Shown piece after piece: positions 19,712 through 28,757 of a stretch of DNA of 64,000 nt (position 1 is the first letter of the stretch; each line of letters begins with the position of its first letter). The DNA is taken from positions 248,001 through 312,000 of the forward strand of contig NZ_MRUL01000002.1 in the NCBI RefSeq assembly GCF_002006995.1, read 5' to 3'. The position numbers were made by a program, and so were the translations under genes. This DNA comes from Izhakiella australiensis (GTDB lineage: Bacteria > Pseudomonadota > Gammaproteobacteria > Enterobacterales > Enterobacteriaceae). The notes under the pieces were generated by a model. The model was not told the origin of the DNA, searched no databases, and saw only the letters and a program-made list of their open reading frames with translations.

Positions 19712-20187
19712 TGAAACTATCCTTTTATCATTCAGTCAGGAATGGGATCCAAAAATTGGCGTTACATGTTCCATTCTGAGCCTGGCATAATTGGTTGGAT
19801 TAAATAAAGTGGTGAATCGTTAAAGCGATGCAAAAATGGGTTTTTTAAGAAAACTCCGCGCGGAATGCAAAGTTGCGCAACAAGAAGAAACTAAGAACTA
19901 CATGAATTAATTAAGATTCTTCGCATGGCGACGTTCTGCTTAAGGCATCAGTTGCGCAACGAAATTTAATGAATAAAAGGAATGATTTAGCGAAGAAGCG
20001 CAATAAAAGGGAATGGAAAATAGAAACGTCATTTCTTTTTACTTAATAATTTAGCCAATAAATCAAATCTGAAATTAAAAGTTCATCGCTTATGATAACG
20101 GTTATGAAATTTTAAAATTTTGTTTCGCTCACAAATTCGTTTTTGCGTTACGCTTTGCAAATACCTATCTGGCTTTCAGGAGAACCC
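19712..20187. other. Regulatory intergenic region between ppsA and ppsR
   Basis: No gene supported in 476 bases. The A/T-rich region contains a Cra site (19811-19824) and two identical GTTGCGCAAC palindromes (19872-19881 and 19951-19960). Divergent promoters must lie here, but I could not fix them. Confidence 0.7.
19811..19824. promoter_or_regulatory. Cra (FruR) operator upstream of ppsA
   Basis: GGTGAATCGTTAAA matches the Cra consensus RSTGAAWCSNTHHW at every position. It is about 100 bases before the ppsA start codon, a position suited to activation, and Cra activation of ppsA is established in E. coli. Confidence 0.7.
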
Positions 20188-21021
20188 ATGGACACCAGCA
20201 ATGAACGCAGCGTGTTTTACATTTCCGACGGCACCGCGATTACCGCCGAAGTGTTAGGCCACGCTGTGCTGTCGCAGTTTCCGGTCGGCACCAATAGCGT
20301 TACGCTGCCGTTTGTGGAGAACGTACAGCGCGCTCAGGCGGTTAAAGCGCAAATTAATGCGCTGTATCAGCAGAGCGGCGTGCGCCCGCTGGTGTTTATT
20401 TCGATCGTTACCCAGGAAATACGCGACATTATTTTGCAAAGCGAAGGCTTCTGTCAGGATATCGTGCAATCGCTTGTGGCGCCGTTGCAGCAGGAACTCG
20501 GCATTGCGCCGGCGCCGGTTGCAAACCGCACCCACGGCCTGACCGCTAACAACCTGGGCAAATACGATGCGCGCATCGCGGCAATTGATTATACCCTGGC
20601 CCACGATGACGGCATTTCGCTGCGCGGGCTTGAAGATGCGCAAATCATCCTGCTGGGCGTGTCACGCTGCGGGAAAACGCCGACCAGCCTCTATCTCGCC
20701 ATGCAGTTTGGTATACGCGCTGCCAACTATCCGTTTATTGCCGATGATATGGACAATCTGAAGCTGCCCGCCGCGCTTAAAGCCTTTCAGCATAAGCTTT
20801 TTGGTCTGACGATCGATCCTGAACGCCTGGCGGCGATCCGCCAGGAGCGCGCGGAAAACACCCGCTACGCCTCTATGCGCCAGTGCCGGCTGGAGGTCGG
20901 TGAAGTCGAAGCCCTGTTCCGTACTCACCAGATTCGTTACCTCAACAGCACTAACTACTCGGTTGAAGAGATAGCCACCCGCATCCTCGATATTGTCGGC
21001 CTCAATCGCCGCATGTTCTAG
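20188..21021 (+). CDS. ppsR: PEP synthase regulatory protein (bifunctional kinase/pyrophosphorylase)
   Basis: Inactivates PpsA by ADP-dependent phosphorylation of a threonine and reactivates it by phosphate-dependent dephosphorylation. The 277 residues begin [20 protein letters not shown] and contain the P-loop-like [19 protein letters not shown] and the C-terminal [19 protein letters not shown]. The ATG at 20188 with SD CAGGAG gives the E. coli length; the frame is open 15 codons further up. Its target ppsA is divergent. Confidence 0.96.
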   Translation: MDTSNERSVFYISDGTAITAEVLGHAVLSQFPVGTNSVTLPFVENVQRAQAVKAQINALYQQSGVRPLVFISIVTQEIRDIILQSEGFCQDIVQSLVAPLQQELGIAPAPVANRTHGLTANNLGKYDARIAAIDYTLAHDDGISLRGLEDAQIILLGVSRCGKTPTSLYLAMQFGIRAANYPFIADDMDNLKLPAALKAFQHKLFGLTIDPERLAAIRQERAENTRYASMRQCRLEVGEVEALFRTHQIRYLNSTNYSVEEIATRILDIVGLNRRMF

Positions 21022-21189
21022 CGCCGCAGCCCGCAGGCCGTAAATTTGTTTATCACCTGTGGGCATCGCAACGCCGCCGGGCGCAAAAGTGTTGCCGTAC
21101 GGTTGAAATTGCCAGCCATTGGTTTATTGTGATCGTCATCACTTCCCGGCGCTGATGCCGTTGCGAAGCACTAAATTTCAGAGAACCCC

Positions 21190-22236
21190 ATGAACAAAAC
21201 CGATGAATTGCGCACAGCGCGCATCGACAGCCTGATTACGCCGGGCGAACTGGCGCGCAGGCTGCCCGTTAGCGCGCAAATCGCCGAAAATGTGACATTG
21301 TCACGCAAGCGTGCCAGCGATATCCTCTGCGGGCGCGACCGCCGCTTACTGGTGATTGTGGGCCCCTGCTCACTACACGATCCTGACGCCGCCCTGGACT
21401 ATGCACAACGTTTGCAAACGCTGCGTACCCAGCTCGGCGACCGCCTTGAAATCGTGATGCGCGCCTACTTCGAAAAGCCGCGTACCGTGGTCGGCTGGAA
21501 AGGGCTTATTTCCGATCCGCACCTTGATGGCAGCTATCAGGTTAATGAAGGTTTGGCGATCGCCCGCAAGCTGTTGCTGGATATCAATGCGCTGGGCATG
21601 CCGACCGCTACCGAGTTTCTTGATATGGTGATAGGGCAATTTATTGCCGACTTGATTAGCTGGGGCGCGATTGGCGCGCGCACCACTGAAAGCCAGATAC
21701 ATCGCGAAATGGCGTCGGCGCTCTCCTGCCCGGTTGGCTTTAAAAACGGTACCGATGGCAATACCCGGATCGCCGTCGATGCGATTCGCGCGGCGCGCGT
21801 CAGCCATATGTTCCTCTCGCCCGACAAGTCGGGGCAAATGACCATTTACCAGACCAGTGGCAACCCCGATGGCCATATTATAATGCGCGGCGGTAAGCAG
21901 CCGAATTACCATCCGCAGGACATCGCAGCGGCGGTAGATAGCCTGCGCGAATTCGCCCTGCCCGAACGGCTGGTCATTGACTTCAGCCACGGCAACTGCC
22001 TTAAGCAGCACCGCCGCCAGCGGGACGTGGCCGCAGCCATTGCGCAGCAAATCCGTGACGGACAAAGCGCAATAGCCGGCGTAATGATTGAAAGCTTTTT
22101 GCAGGAAGGCAATCAGAAAGTCACTGCCGGTGAGCCATTGACTTATGGTCAGTCGATTACCGATCCCTGCCTCGGCTGGAACGATACGCAGTCGGTACTG
22201 GAACTGCTGCATGATGCGGTCGGCAGCCGACTGTAA
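21190..22236 (+). CDS. aroH: 3-deoxy-7-phosphoheptulonate synthase, AroH type
   Basis: First enzyme of the shikimate pathway, joining PEP and erythrose 4-phosphate. The 348 residues start MNKTDELRTARIDSLITPGE, like the Trp-sensitive isoenzyme AroH, and include VIVGPCSLHD, TATEFLDM, SWGAIGARTTESQIHREMAS and DFSHGNCLKQHRRQ (metal and substrate ligands). Position after ppsR and before selO matches E. coli. No TrpR operator half-sites (ACTAG) are visible upstream. Confidence 0.95.
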   Translation: MNKTDELRTARIDSLITPGELARRLPVSAQIAENVTLSRKRASDILCGRDRRLLVIVGPCSLHDPDAALDYAQRLQTLRTQLGDRLEIVMRAYFEKPRTVVGWKGLISDPHLDGSYQVNEGLAIARKLLLDINALGMPTATEFLDMVIGQFIADLISWGAIGARTTESQIHREMASALSCPVGFKNGTDGNTRIAVDAIRAARVSHMFLSPDKSGQMTIYQTSGNPDGHIIMRGGKQPNYHPQDIAAAVDSLREFALPERLVIDFSHGNCLKQHRRQRDVAAAIAQQIRDGQSAIAGVMIESFLQEGNQKVTAGEPLTYGQSITDPCLGWNDTQSVLELLHDAVGSRL

Positions 22237-22277
22237 GCGCAAAGCCCGCGCCCGGCGTCAATCTGTAGCAACCTTCA

Positions 22278-22299
22278 TCCCGCAGCTTTCACTGCGGGA
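22278..22299. terminator. Hairpin between convergent aroH and selO
   Basis: Perfect stem TCCCGCAG/CTGCGGGA with a six-base loop, 42 bases after aroH. A T-run is lacking on the plus side, so termination is only probable. Confidence 0.45.
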
Positions 22300-22351
22300 C
22301 CAGTTTAGCGCCGGCCGTGAGCTTCACCCGGCGAATCTATACCGGGCCCGT

Positions 22352-23791
22352 TTAACTTGAACAGCTCACCTCCAGCCTTTTTCCCCAATCGGGCGGCCGC
22401 TGCAGATAGTCAGCGTTGCTTTGTGCAACGTCAAAGGGATGCAGTAGCGCCTGATGTAAGCGTTCAAGTTCGCTGATATCATCCATTTCCGCTTTTTCAA
22501 TCGCCTGCTGCGCCAGATAGTTGCGCAAAACCAGGGCGGGATTAACCGCCTTCATCGCCAGCTGACGCCGCTCATCGCTGCACTCGTCGCACAGCAGTCG
22601 CTGGCGATACAGATCATACCAGCTGTCAAATGCTTGCCGATCGATAAACTCGTCGCGCAGCGGTGAACGTCGCTGCTGCTGCTGGGTGTCGCTGAGCAAA
22701 CGAAACACCCGCACATAATCGCTGCCTTCTTTTGCCATTAATGCCAGCAGCCCGCTAAGAATATGATTGTCATCTTCAGCGGCGGTCATCAATCCCAGCT
22801 TGGCGCGCATTCGTTCGCCCCAGACTTTCAGCAACGCCGGTTCATAGGCGCCAAGCGCCTGAGCCAGCTGGTCGCGACTCATAAGGCTGGATAAGGCATA
22901 CGCTAACCGGTTCAGATTCCACAGGCCAATGGTTGGCTGATTATCAAAGGCATAGCGCCCCTGATAATCGCTGTGATTACAAATTAAACCAGGCTGATAA
23001 TCATCCATAAAACCATAGGGACCATAATCCAGCGTCAGCCCCAATAACGACATATTGTCAGTATTCATTACGCCGTGAGCAAAACCGCAGCTCTGCCAGA
23101 GACCAATCAGGCGTGCGGTTCTTTCCACCACGTCGGTAAACCACAGCAGGTAGCGTTCGCTGCTATCGGCCAGCTGCGGCCAGTGGTGGCGGATAGCATA
23201 GTCAGCCAGCTGTCTGACCTTTTCCGGCTCGCCGGCGTAGTGAAAATGCTCAAAGTGACCAAAACGCAGATGGCTTTCAGCCACCCGCAGCAGCATTGCT
23301 CCCCGCTCCGTTTGCTCACGCAGCACCGGCTCGTCACTGGTGACCACCGTCAGCGCGCGGGTTGTCGGGATCCCCAGCGCATAGAGCGCTTCAGAGGCGA
23401 GAAATTCGCGTAGCGTTGAACGCAGCACCGCGCGTCCATCACCCATACGCGAATAGGGCGTCAGGCCTGCGCCTTTCAGATGCCAGTCAAACTTTCGACC
23501 ATCCGCCAGCTGTTGTTCACCCAGCAAAATCCCGCGCCCGTCACCCAGTTGCCCGGCCCAGACGCCAAACTGATGACCGCTGTAAACCTGCGCCAGCGGC
23601 TGCATACCCGCAGCCAGACGTTCTCCACTCCAGATGCCGCTTTGCTCAGCGCTGAACGCGCTGTCGTCCAACGCCAGCGTTTCCGCCAGAGGGCGGCTGT
23701 AATACAGTAATCGCCCTTCGCGCAGCGGCGTTGGGGAAAGCGCGGTATAGGTTCCGCTGAGTTCATTGAACCAGCTGTTATTAAACTTCAT
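22352..23791 (-). CDS. selO: Protein adenylyltransferase SelO (YdiU)
   Basis: Pseudokinase-fold enzyme that transfers AMP from ATP to hydroxyl side chains of proteins in redox homeostasis (family knowledge). The 479 residues include [39 protein letters not shown] and the magnesium-binding [10 protein letters not shown] region, and end EVSCSS with the cysteine that replaces selenocysteine of some eukaryotic homologues. I chose the ATG at 23791 because GGAG lies five bases before it; a GTG two codons earlier overlaps the SD. Confidence 0.95.
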   Translation of the reverse strand: MKFNNSWFNELSGTYTALSPTPLREGRLLYYSRPLAETLALDDSAFSAEQSGIWSGERLAAGMQPLAQVYSGHQFGVWAGQLGDGRGILLGEQQLADGRKFDWHLKGAGLTPYSRMGDGRAVLRSTLREFLASEALYALGIPTTRALTVVTSDEPVLREQTERGAMLLRVAESHLRFGHFEHFHYAGEPEKVRQLADYAIRHHWPQLADSSERYLLWFTDVVERTARLIGLWQSCGFAHGVMNTDNMSLLGLTLDYGPYGFMDDYQPGLICNHSDYQGRYAFDNQPTIGLWNLNRLAYALSSLMSRDQLAQALGAYEPALLKVWGERMRAKLGLMTAAEDDNHILSGLLALMAKEGSDYVRVFRLLSDTQQQQRRSPLRDEFIDRQAFDSWYDLYRQRLLCDECSDERRQLAMKAVNPALVLRNYLAQQAIEKAEMDDISELERLHQALLHPFDVAQSNADYLQRPPDWGKRLEVSCSS

Positions 23792-23887
23792 AGCCACTCC
23801 GCCAGTCGGATGATGCGCTGATCATCAATGATTACGCTTAGCGTCAGTGTAGACAGATTTGGCAAAGGAAAATACCGGCTGATTGAA

Positions 23888-24628
23888 TCAGCCCGGATCG
23901 GTAACAAGTATTGGCGGGGAGACAATCAGCGTCGTCAACGTATCTTCACTGACCGTAGGAAAAAGAATACTGGTGATACCATCGACTTCAAACTGGCGGA
24001 TTGTCTGCATCATTTCCGCGCTATCAACGCCCTGCACCACCAGCTGCTGGCAGTAGGGTCGGATATTGGTCACAATCGCATTGAAAAATGGCTTAAAGGA
24101 AAGCTTGCCCATTTGTTGTTGGATAAAACCTTTATCAATCGCTATGCGTTGAAACAGCGAATCATATACCGCTTTCGAGTTAGCCTTCCCCGCGCCATAA
24201 TTAGCCAGCGCCAAAGGGGTAATCTGATGTAATTTTTTTAGCAGGGCATTTTCAATGCCGCTATTAATACCCGCAAACTGTTCTGTCATTTCCAGCTCTA
24301 GCGCCGCAATTGCTGCCACCTTATGCTGAAGAAACTCACTGTCGACGATGGCCTGCGCCATCCATTCATCGACAGCAATAATCACGTTGATTTGATGCTC
24401 AAGCAAAAAAGGCGATATTTTTTCTGCCACCTGAAGTTTTTTTTGTAGCAAACTCAGACGCTGCTCATCATCCAGCTGCAGTAAAACTAACTCCTGCGGG
24501 ATAGATACGTTGGCGCTGATTTGGTGGAAATGAAGCTGTAATGTGACGGACAGAAGTCTCCCGTCAAGTCGATAGGTGGGATAAAAAACTGTTGAGCTGA
24601 TGTAATCCGCTTCCAGATGGATTTTCAT
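23888..24628 (-). CDS. ydiV: Anti-FlhDC factor YdiV (RflP), degenerate EAL protein
   Basis: In E. coli and Salmonella this c-di-GMP-blind EAL-fold protein binds FlhD and represses flagellar genes in poor nutrients. The 246 residues begin MKIHLEADY and align with YdiV through LANYGAGKANSKAVYDSLFQ, then RIAIDKGFIQQQ and later QGVDSAEM. EAL catalytic signatures (ExLxR, DDFGTG) are absent, which is normal for YdiV. It sits between selO and nlpC as in E. coli. No strong SD is visible. About 170 bases without a gene separate it from nlpC. Confidence 0.85.
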   Translation of the reverse strand: MKIHLEADYISSTVFYPTYRLDGRLLSVTLQLHFHQISANVSIPQELVLLQLDDEQRLSLLQKKLQVAEKISPFLLEHQINVIIAVDEWMAQAIVDSEFLQHKVAAIAALELEMTEQFAGINSGIENALLKKLHQITPLALANYGAGKANSKAVYDSLFQRIAIDKGFIQQQMGKLSFKPFFNAIVTNIRPYCQQLVVQGVDSAEMMQTIRQFEVDGITSILFPTVSEDTLTTLIVSPPILVTDPG

Positions 24629-24799
24629 GTCGTTCAGCCATTATCAAGTGGCAACTGGCGCATCCTATATCAACCCTTTGTGACAATCAATAGCGCTTAT
24701 TTTAACAATAAGATTATCCTGACATCATTCACTCTGGATTGATCCTGAGTTTACTCTGAATTTATCCTTAACCAGATATCGCCATCACTTGATTGCGCA

Positions 24800-25264
24800 T
24801 CACAAACGGCGTGCCTGCCAGAAGTTTTTTTTCCAGTAAACGTTATTCAGTGACGAACGAATTACCCCCTGGCTGGTTGAAGCATGAATAAACTGATTAT
24901 CTGTATCGTATATCCCGACGTGCAAACCATTCTCCCCGGCGCCGGTTTTAAAAAAAACCAGGTCGCCAGGCAATAAGTCATCTTTATCAATCCGGGTACC
25001 GATATCCGTTTGCGCCTCGGTAGTACGCGGCAGCTTCAGCGCAAAACGATCGCGCATGGTCAGATAGACGAATCCGGAGCAATCAACCCCGCCGCGTGAC
25101 ATGCCGCCGTAGCGATAAGGGGTACCGCGCCACTGGGTGAGCTGCTCGTTAAGCTGGGCAATAACCGTAATTGAATCGGCAAGTCGACCGTTTGGCGGCG
25201 GCGCGCGGTGGCTGCTACAGCCAGCCAGAATTAAAATCAGCAGCATTAGACTCAGTCGCAACAT
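24800..25264 (-). CDS. nlpC: NlpC/P60 family lipoprotein
   Basis: Probable cell-wall endopeptidase anchored as a lipoprotein. The 154-residue precursor has lipobox LAGC (Cys16) and an NlpC/P60 domain with YRYGGMSRGGVDCSGFVYL (catalytic Cys62) and the histidine motif GLHVGIYD. It is the last gene of the btuCED-nlpC group, 30 bases after btuD. Confidence 0.93.
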   Translation of the reverse strand: MLRLSLMLLILILAGCSSHRAPPPNGRLADSITVIAQLNEQLTQWRGTPYRYGGMSRGGVDCSGFVYLTMRDRFALKLPRTTEAQTDIGTRIDKDDLLPGDLVFFKTGAGENGLHVGIYDTDNQFIHASTSQGVIRSSLNNVYWKKNFWQARRL

Positions 25265-25294
25265 AGCCTTTCCTTTGCAACCTGTGCGGGTTAA

Positions 25295-26062
25295 TTAACG
25301 ATAGCTGTTTTCAGCCGTTGATGGCAACGCCTCTCCCAGCAACCAGCGCTGATGCGCCAGCCGGGCCTGATGAAAAACGATACCGAACAGCGACTGCAAA
25401 CTGTCTGCCGTCATAACCGTATCGGTATCGCCCTGCGCCACGACTTCGCCGGCGCGCAGCATCCAGACGCGGTGCGCATGATGCAGCGTGTGGTTAACGT
25501 CATGGCTGCTCATTACAATGCTGACGCCCGCGGCCAGTAAAGGAGGCAGCAGCGCATCGAATGCCGCTTGCTGCGCGACATCCAGCCCGGTCAGCGGCTC
25601 ATCAAGTAACAGCAACCTGCCTTCAGGCTGCGCCAGCTGAAAAAAAACGGCGGCGAGGCGCACGCGCTGCCATTCGCCACCGGAAAGCTGCTGAAGCGGA
25701 CGACGCAGCTTATCGCTAAGCTGTAGCGTTTCGACCAGCCGCATCAGCGCGGCTTCGCGCTGTGGCGCCGGGGAAACGTTATGCAGCATCAGATAATGCC
25801 AGACGGGCATTGCCGGCGGGCGCGGCGCATGCTGGCTAAGGTAGCTACGCACTCTGGCCAGCTCGCGCCCTGAATAGGAGAAAAGCCGCTGGCCGTCAAG
25901 CGCAACCTCGCCTTCGCCGCGCTGCAGCCCTGACAGCAACGCCAGTAGCGTACTTTTCCCGGCGCCATTGGGTCCGATCAGGTGAACCAGCTCGCCCGGG
26001 GCAACGTCGGCGCTAAAAGATTTCAGCCGTCCGTGAAGCGCCAACGCCCGCAGCGTTAACAT
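25295..26062 (-). CDS. btuD: Vitamin B12 ABC transporter ATP-binding protein BtuD
   Basis: Powers cobalamin import through BtuC. The 255 residues show Walker A LIGPNGAGKSTLL, signature QQLSGGEWQRVRLA, Walker B LLLLDEPLTGLD and the switch histidine in SHDVNHTLHH. The start codon shares one base with the btuE stop (TGATG). Confidence 0.96.
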   Translation of the reverse strand: MLTLRALALHGRLKSFSADVAPGELVHLIGPNGAGKSTLLALLSGLQRGEGEVALDGQRLFSYSGRELARVRSYLSQHAPRPPAMPVWHYLMLHNVSPAPQREAALMRLVETLQLSDKLRRPLQQLSGGEWQRVRLAAVFFQLAQPEGRLLLLDEPLTGLDVAQQAAFDALLPPLLAAGVSIVMSSHDVNHTLHHAHRVWMLRAGEVVAQGDTDTVMTADSLQSLFGIVFHQARLAHQRWLLGEALPSTAENSYR

Positions 26063-26607
26063 CAGGCGGCAAGTGCTTTTTCTATCTGACCGACGATTTG
26101 CGCGTCATCCGGCGACATATCCGGAGAGAAGCGCGCGACCACGTTGCCCTGCCTGTCGATCAGGAATTTTTCAAAGTTCCATAAAATATCGCCGGTCTGC
26201 TGCGGCGCCCGCCCTTTACTCACCATTCTTTCAAGGAAACCACTGCCCTCGGGAGCCGTTGCCTGCGGCTGCGCAGCAATCAGCTGCTGATAAAGCGGAT
26301 GGCGCTGCGCACCGTTAACGTCGATTTTGCTGCTCATAGGGAAGCTGACGCCATAGGTGGTGCTGCAGAACGTTTTGATCGCCTGCTCATCACCCGGCTC
26401 CTGCTCCAGAAACTGATTGCAAGGAAAACCGATAACGTTAAAACCCTGGCGATGGTACTGCTTCTGTAGCGCTTCCAGCTGCTCATACTGCGGCGTCAGA
26501 CCGCACTTTGAAGCCACGTTGACCACCAGCAGAACGTCGCCCTGCCACTGGGCCAGGGTTGTCTTTTCGCCATCGAGCGTGGTTAACGGCGTTGCGTACA
26601 AACTCAT
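26062..26607 (-). CDS. btuE: Glutathione/thioredoxin-type peroxidase BtuE
   Basis: Peroxidase of the GPx family, not required for B12 transport despite its name. The 181 residues start at the ATG at 26607 behind AGGGGAAAGG; the frame is open much further into btuC, but that part is not homologous. Catalytic cysteine is in VASKCGLTPQYEQL, with the GFPCNQF motif and LWNFEKFLID tail. It lies between btuC and btuD, as in E. coli. Confidence 0.95.
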   Translation of the reverse strand: MSLYATPLTTLDGEKTTLAQWQGDVLLVVNVASKCGLTPQYEQLEALQKQYHRQGFNVIGFPCNQFLEQEPGDEQAIKTFCSTTYGVSFPMSSKIDVNGAQRHPLYQQLIAAQPQATAPEGSGFLERMVSKGRAPQQTGDILWNFEKFLIDRQGNVVARFSPDMSPDDAQIVGQIEKALAA

Positions 26608-26645
26608 AACCTTTCCCCTCTGCATTTTATTGATAACGCAGGCTA

Positions 26646-27626
26646 TCATGGGTTGCGCAGTAATAACCAGATAAATAGCGGCGCGCCGAGGGTGGCCGTA
26701 ACCACGCCGACCGGCAACTCCGCCGCCGCCAGCGCCTGACGGGCGATAATATCCGCCAGCAATAGTACCGATGCGCCCCCCAGCGCGCAGGCAGGCAGTA
26801 ACGCCCGGTGATCGCTGATGCCGCATAGCCGCAATATATGCGGGATAACCAGGCCAATAAAACCGATAGCCCCGGCCAGCGCCACGCTGAAGCCAACCAA
26901 CCAGCCGGTAACGCAGACAAAAATGGCGCGCCAGAATAATAAGCGCACGCCGAGCTGCTGGGCGCTAACACTGCCAAGGGCCAGCAAATTAAGCTGCTGC
27001 CCCTGAATACTCAGCCAAAGAATGACCGGCAACAGCGCCAGCATTAACCAACGATCCTGCCAGTCAACGCCGCTGAAGCCCCCCATCATCCAGTACATTA
27101 ACTGTCGCAGGTCAACGCTGGTGCTGAAATAGACCGTCCAGGTCATTAATGCGCTGCTAATAATGCCCAACGCAACGCCGGTCAGCAGCAGGCGGTTATC
27201 AGATAGGATCTGTCGTGCAACATACAGCAGGATAAGGGTTACCAGAATGGCGCCGCTAATGGCGCCGACGCTGAGCTGCCAGGGTAGCTGCCATCCCAGC
27301 ATGATACACAGCATGACCCCCACGCCAGAGCCGCCGGAAACGCCAAGCAGCCCCGGTTCAGCGAGCGGATTGGCAAACAGGGCTTGCATCACCGCGCCGC
27401 AAACCGCCAGCGCCGCGCCGACCAAAATTACCGCCAGGGTACGCGGCAGACGCAGCTGCCAGACGAACAGGCGTCCTTCCGGGGTAAACCAGCGCGCAGG
27501 CGATAGCCAGACCTCCCCCGCGCAAAGGCTGTAAATCGCCAGTAATAGCAAAATACCCAGTAGCAGCAGGCATAAATGCAGGCTGCGCTGCTGCGCGCGC
27601 TGACGAAATTGAATAAATGGCGACAT
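26646..27626 (-). CDS. btuC: Vitamin B12 ABC transporter permease BtuC
   Basis: FecCD-type permease of 326 residues with about ten transmembrane segments. Typical stretches are [40 protein letters not shown] and [13 protein letters not shown]. It is the first gene of btuC-btuE-btuD-nlpC. I saw no cobalamin riboswitch in the 176 bases upstream. Confidence 0.96.
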   Translation of the reverse strand: MSPFIQFRQRAQQRSLHLCLLLLGILLLLAIYSLCAGEVWLSPARWFTPEGRLFVWQLRLPRTLAVILVGAALAVCGAVMQALFANPLAEPGLLGVSGGSGVGVMLCIMLGWQLPWQLSVGAISGAILVTLILLYVARQILSDNRLLLTGVALGIISSALMTWTVYFSTSVDLRQLMYWMMGGFSGVDWQDRWLMLALLPVILWLSIQGQQLNLLALGSVSAQQLGVRLLFWRAIFVCVTGWLVGFSVALAGAIGFIGLVIPHILRLCGISDHRALLPACALGGASVLLLADIIARQALAAAELPVGVVTATLGAPLFIWLLLRNP

Positions 27627-27802
27627 TGAGACAGTCTGGTCGGGAAATGAAAGGAGTCATTGTAATCGCTGGCTGGCAAAAATAAAGCGCCAGCCCGGCT
27701 GTCGCTGTCGCTTGCCGACAATCGCGGTGCGGGCGCACTAAGACTTAGCGGCAAAGATGCTCAGCCGCGAGTCTGAGCATCCTGAGCGCACCGCCCGATG
27801 TA

Positions 27803-28159
27803 TTAATGGTGGTTGTGGTCGTGATGGTGGTCGCCATGCCAGCGGCGATCGTCATGATGATGGTCAGCATGATGCCAGCGGCGATCATCGTGCCAGCGTT
27901 CACGATGGGGGCCGCGCGGACCCCAGCCGCGTCCGTTCCAGTAATAGCCGTGAGGTCCACGTTCGCCGTAGCTATGCCCCCAGTGTTGATGCCACCAACC
28001 TGGCGAGCGCCAGCCATAGCCGTCCCAGTAATAACCCCGATGATCGCGATCGCCGATGTGGAAAGAGACGCCCGGCGTACTGATATCAATCGACATGCCT
28101 GCATTAGCAAACATCGGCACAGCCAGCAAAATACACAGTAACGCAGCTGCTTTTTTCAT
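27803..28159 (-). CDS. His/Trp-rich periplasmic protein of the DUF2502 type
   Basis: A 118-residue exported protein: signal peptide MKKAAALLCILLAVPMFANA, a short conserved head (GMSIDISTPGVSFHIGDRDH) typical of DUF2502 (YpeC-like) proteins, then a tail of WHQHWGH, GYYWNGRGW repeats and clusters of His, Asp and Arg ending HNHH. More than 20 histidines in 60 residues suggest metal binding, which is inference. An SD AAGGAAAA precedes the ATG. It is inserted between ihfA and btuC, where I recall no such gene in E. coli. Confidence 0.8.
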   Translation of the reverse strand: MKKAAALLCILLAVPMFANAGMSIDISTPGVSFHIGDRDHRGYYWDGYGWRSPGWWHQHWGHSYGERGPHGYYWNGRGWGPRGPHRERWHDDRRWHHADHHHDDRRWHGDHHHDHNHH

Positions 28160-28453
28160 TGGGTTTTCCTTTTGCTGATGAAACAGCTAAAGACTACCCT
28201 GACCGCCCACCCTGAACCATCAGCATGGGCTTATTTTCACAGCTTTATCAATCAATTACACCATCATTACACTATGAAGAGAATATGAAGAAAACCGGTG
28301 ATAAAAGCAGCAATTAAGGAGAAATATGACAGGCGTCAGCGGGGGGAATCATAAAATAGCAGAAACACAATCGCTGGAACAACCTGGTTGCTCCAGCGAG
28401 ATGGTGCGGCGCTTTTTACCGGGAACGGCAACTGCCGTTCCCGGTCACTGAAA
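28160..28453. other. Gap between the His-rich gene and ihfA
   Basis: No gene supported. The half next to ihfA holds two strong hairpins (28372-28399 and 28419-28444). The other half is A/T-rich and should contain the promoter of the His-rich gene. Confidence 0.6.
28372..28444 (-). terminator. Tandem hairpins after ihfA, probable 3' end of the pheST-ihfA transcript
   Basis: First hairpin after ihfA: CCGGGAACGGCA pairing with TGCCGTTCCCGG (28419-28444), no T-run. Second: CGCTGGA/TCCAGCG (28372-28399), followed on the minus strand by U-rich attgtgtttctgctatttt. The second is the better terminator candidate. Confidence 0.55.
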
Positions 28454-28753
28454 TCAATCGTTTTTCGGTGAAGCGTTCTCAACGCGACTTTTCAACTTCT
28501 GCCCTGGACGGAAAGTCACTACCCGACGAGCGGTGATTGGAATATCCTCACCGGTTTTCGGGTTACGACCCGGGCGTTGATTTTTGTCGCGAAGGTCGAA
28601 GTTGCCAAAGCCGGAGAGTTTGACTTGCTCACCGTTTTCGAGAGCCCTGCGGACCTCCTCGAAAAACAACTCTACCAGTTCTTTAGCATCCCGTTTGCTA
28701 AGCCCAAGCTTCTCAAACAGGTATTCGGACATTTCAGCTTTTGTAAGCGCCAT
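28454..28753 (-). CDS. ihfA: Integration host factor subunit alpha
   Basis: DNA-bending protein that acts with IhfB. The 99 residues start [20 protein letters not shown] and contain the DNA-binding beta-arm sequence [20 protein letters not shown]. It begins four bases after the pheT stop and is co-transcribed with it; in E. coli it also has its own promoter inside pheT. Confidence 0.98.
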   Translation of the reverse strand: MALTKAEMSEYLFEKLGLSKRDAKELVELFFEEVRRALENGEQVKLSGFGNFDLRDKNQRPGRNPKTGEDIPITARRVVTFRPGQKLKSRVENASPKND

Positions 28754-28757
28754 AGGT

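Noticed and set aside
27806..28141. Long frames antisense to and in the other frame of the His-rich gene
   Set aside because: They arise from the repetitive codons of the real gene, which has a signal peptide and SD.
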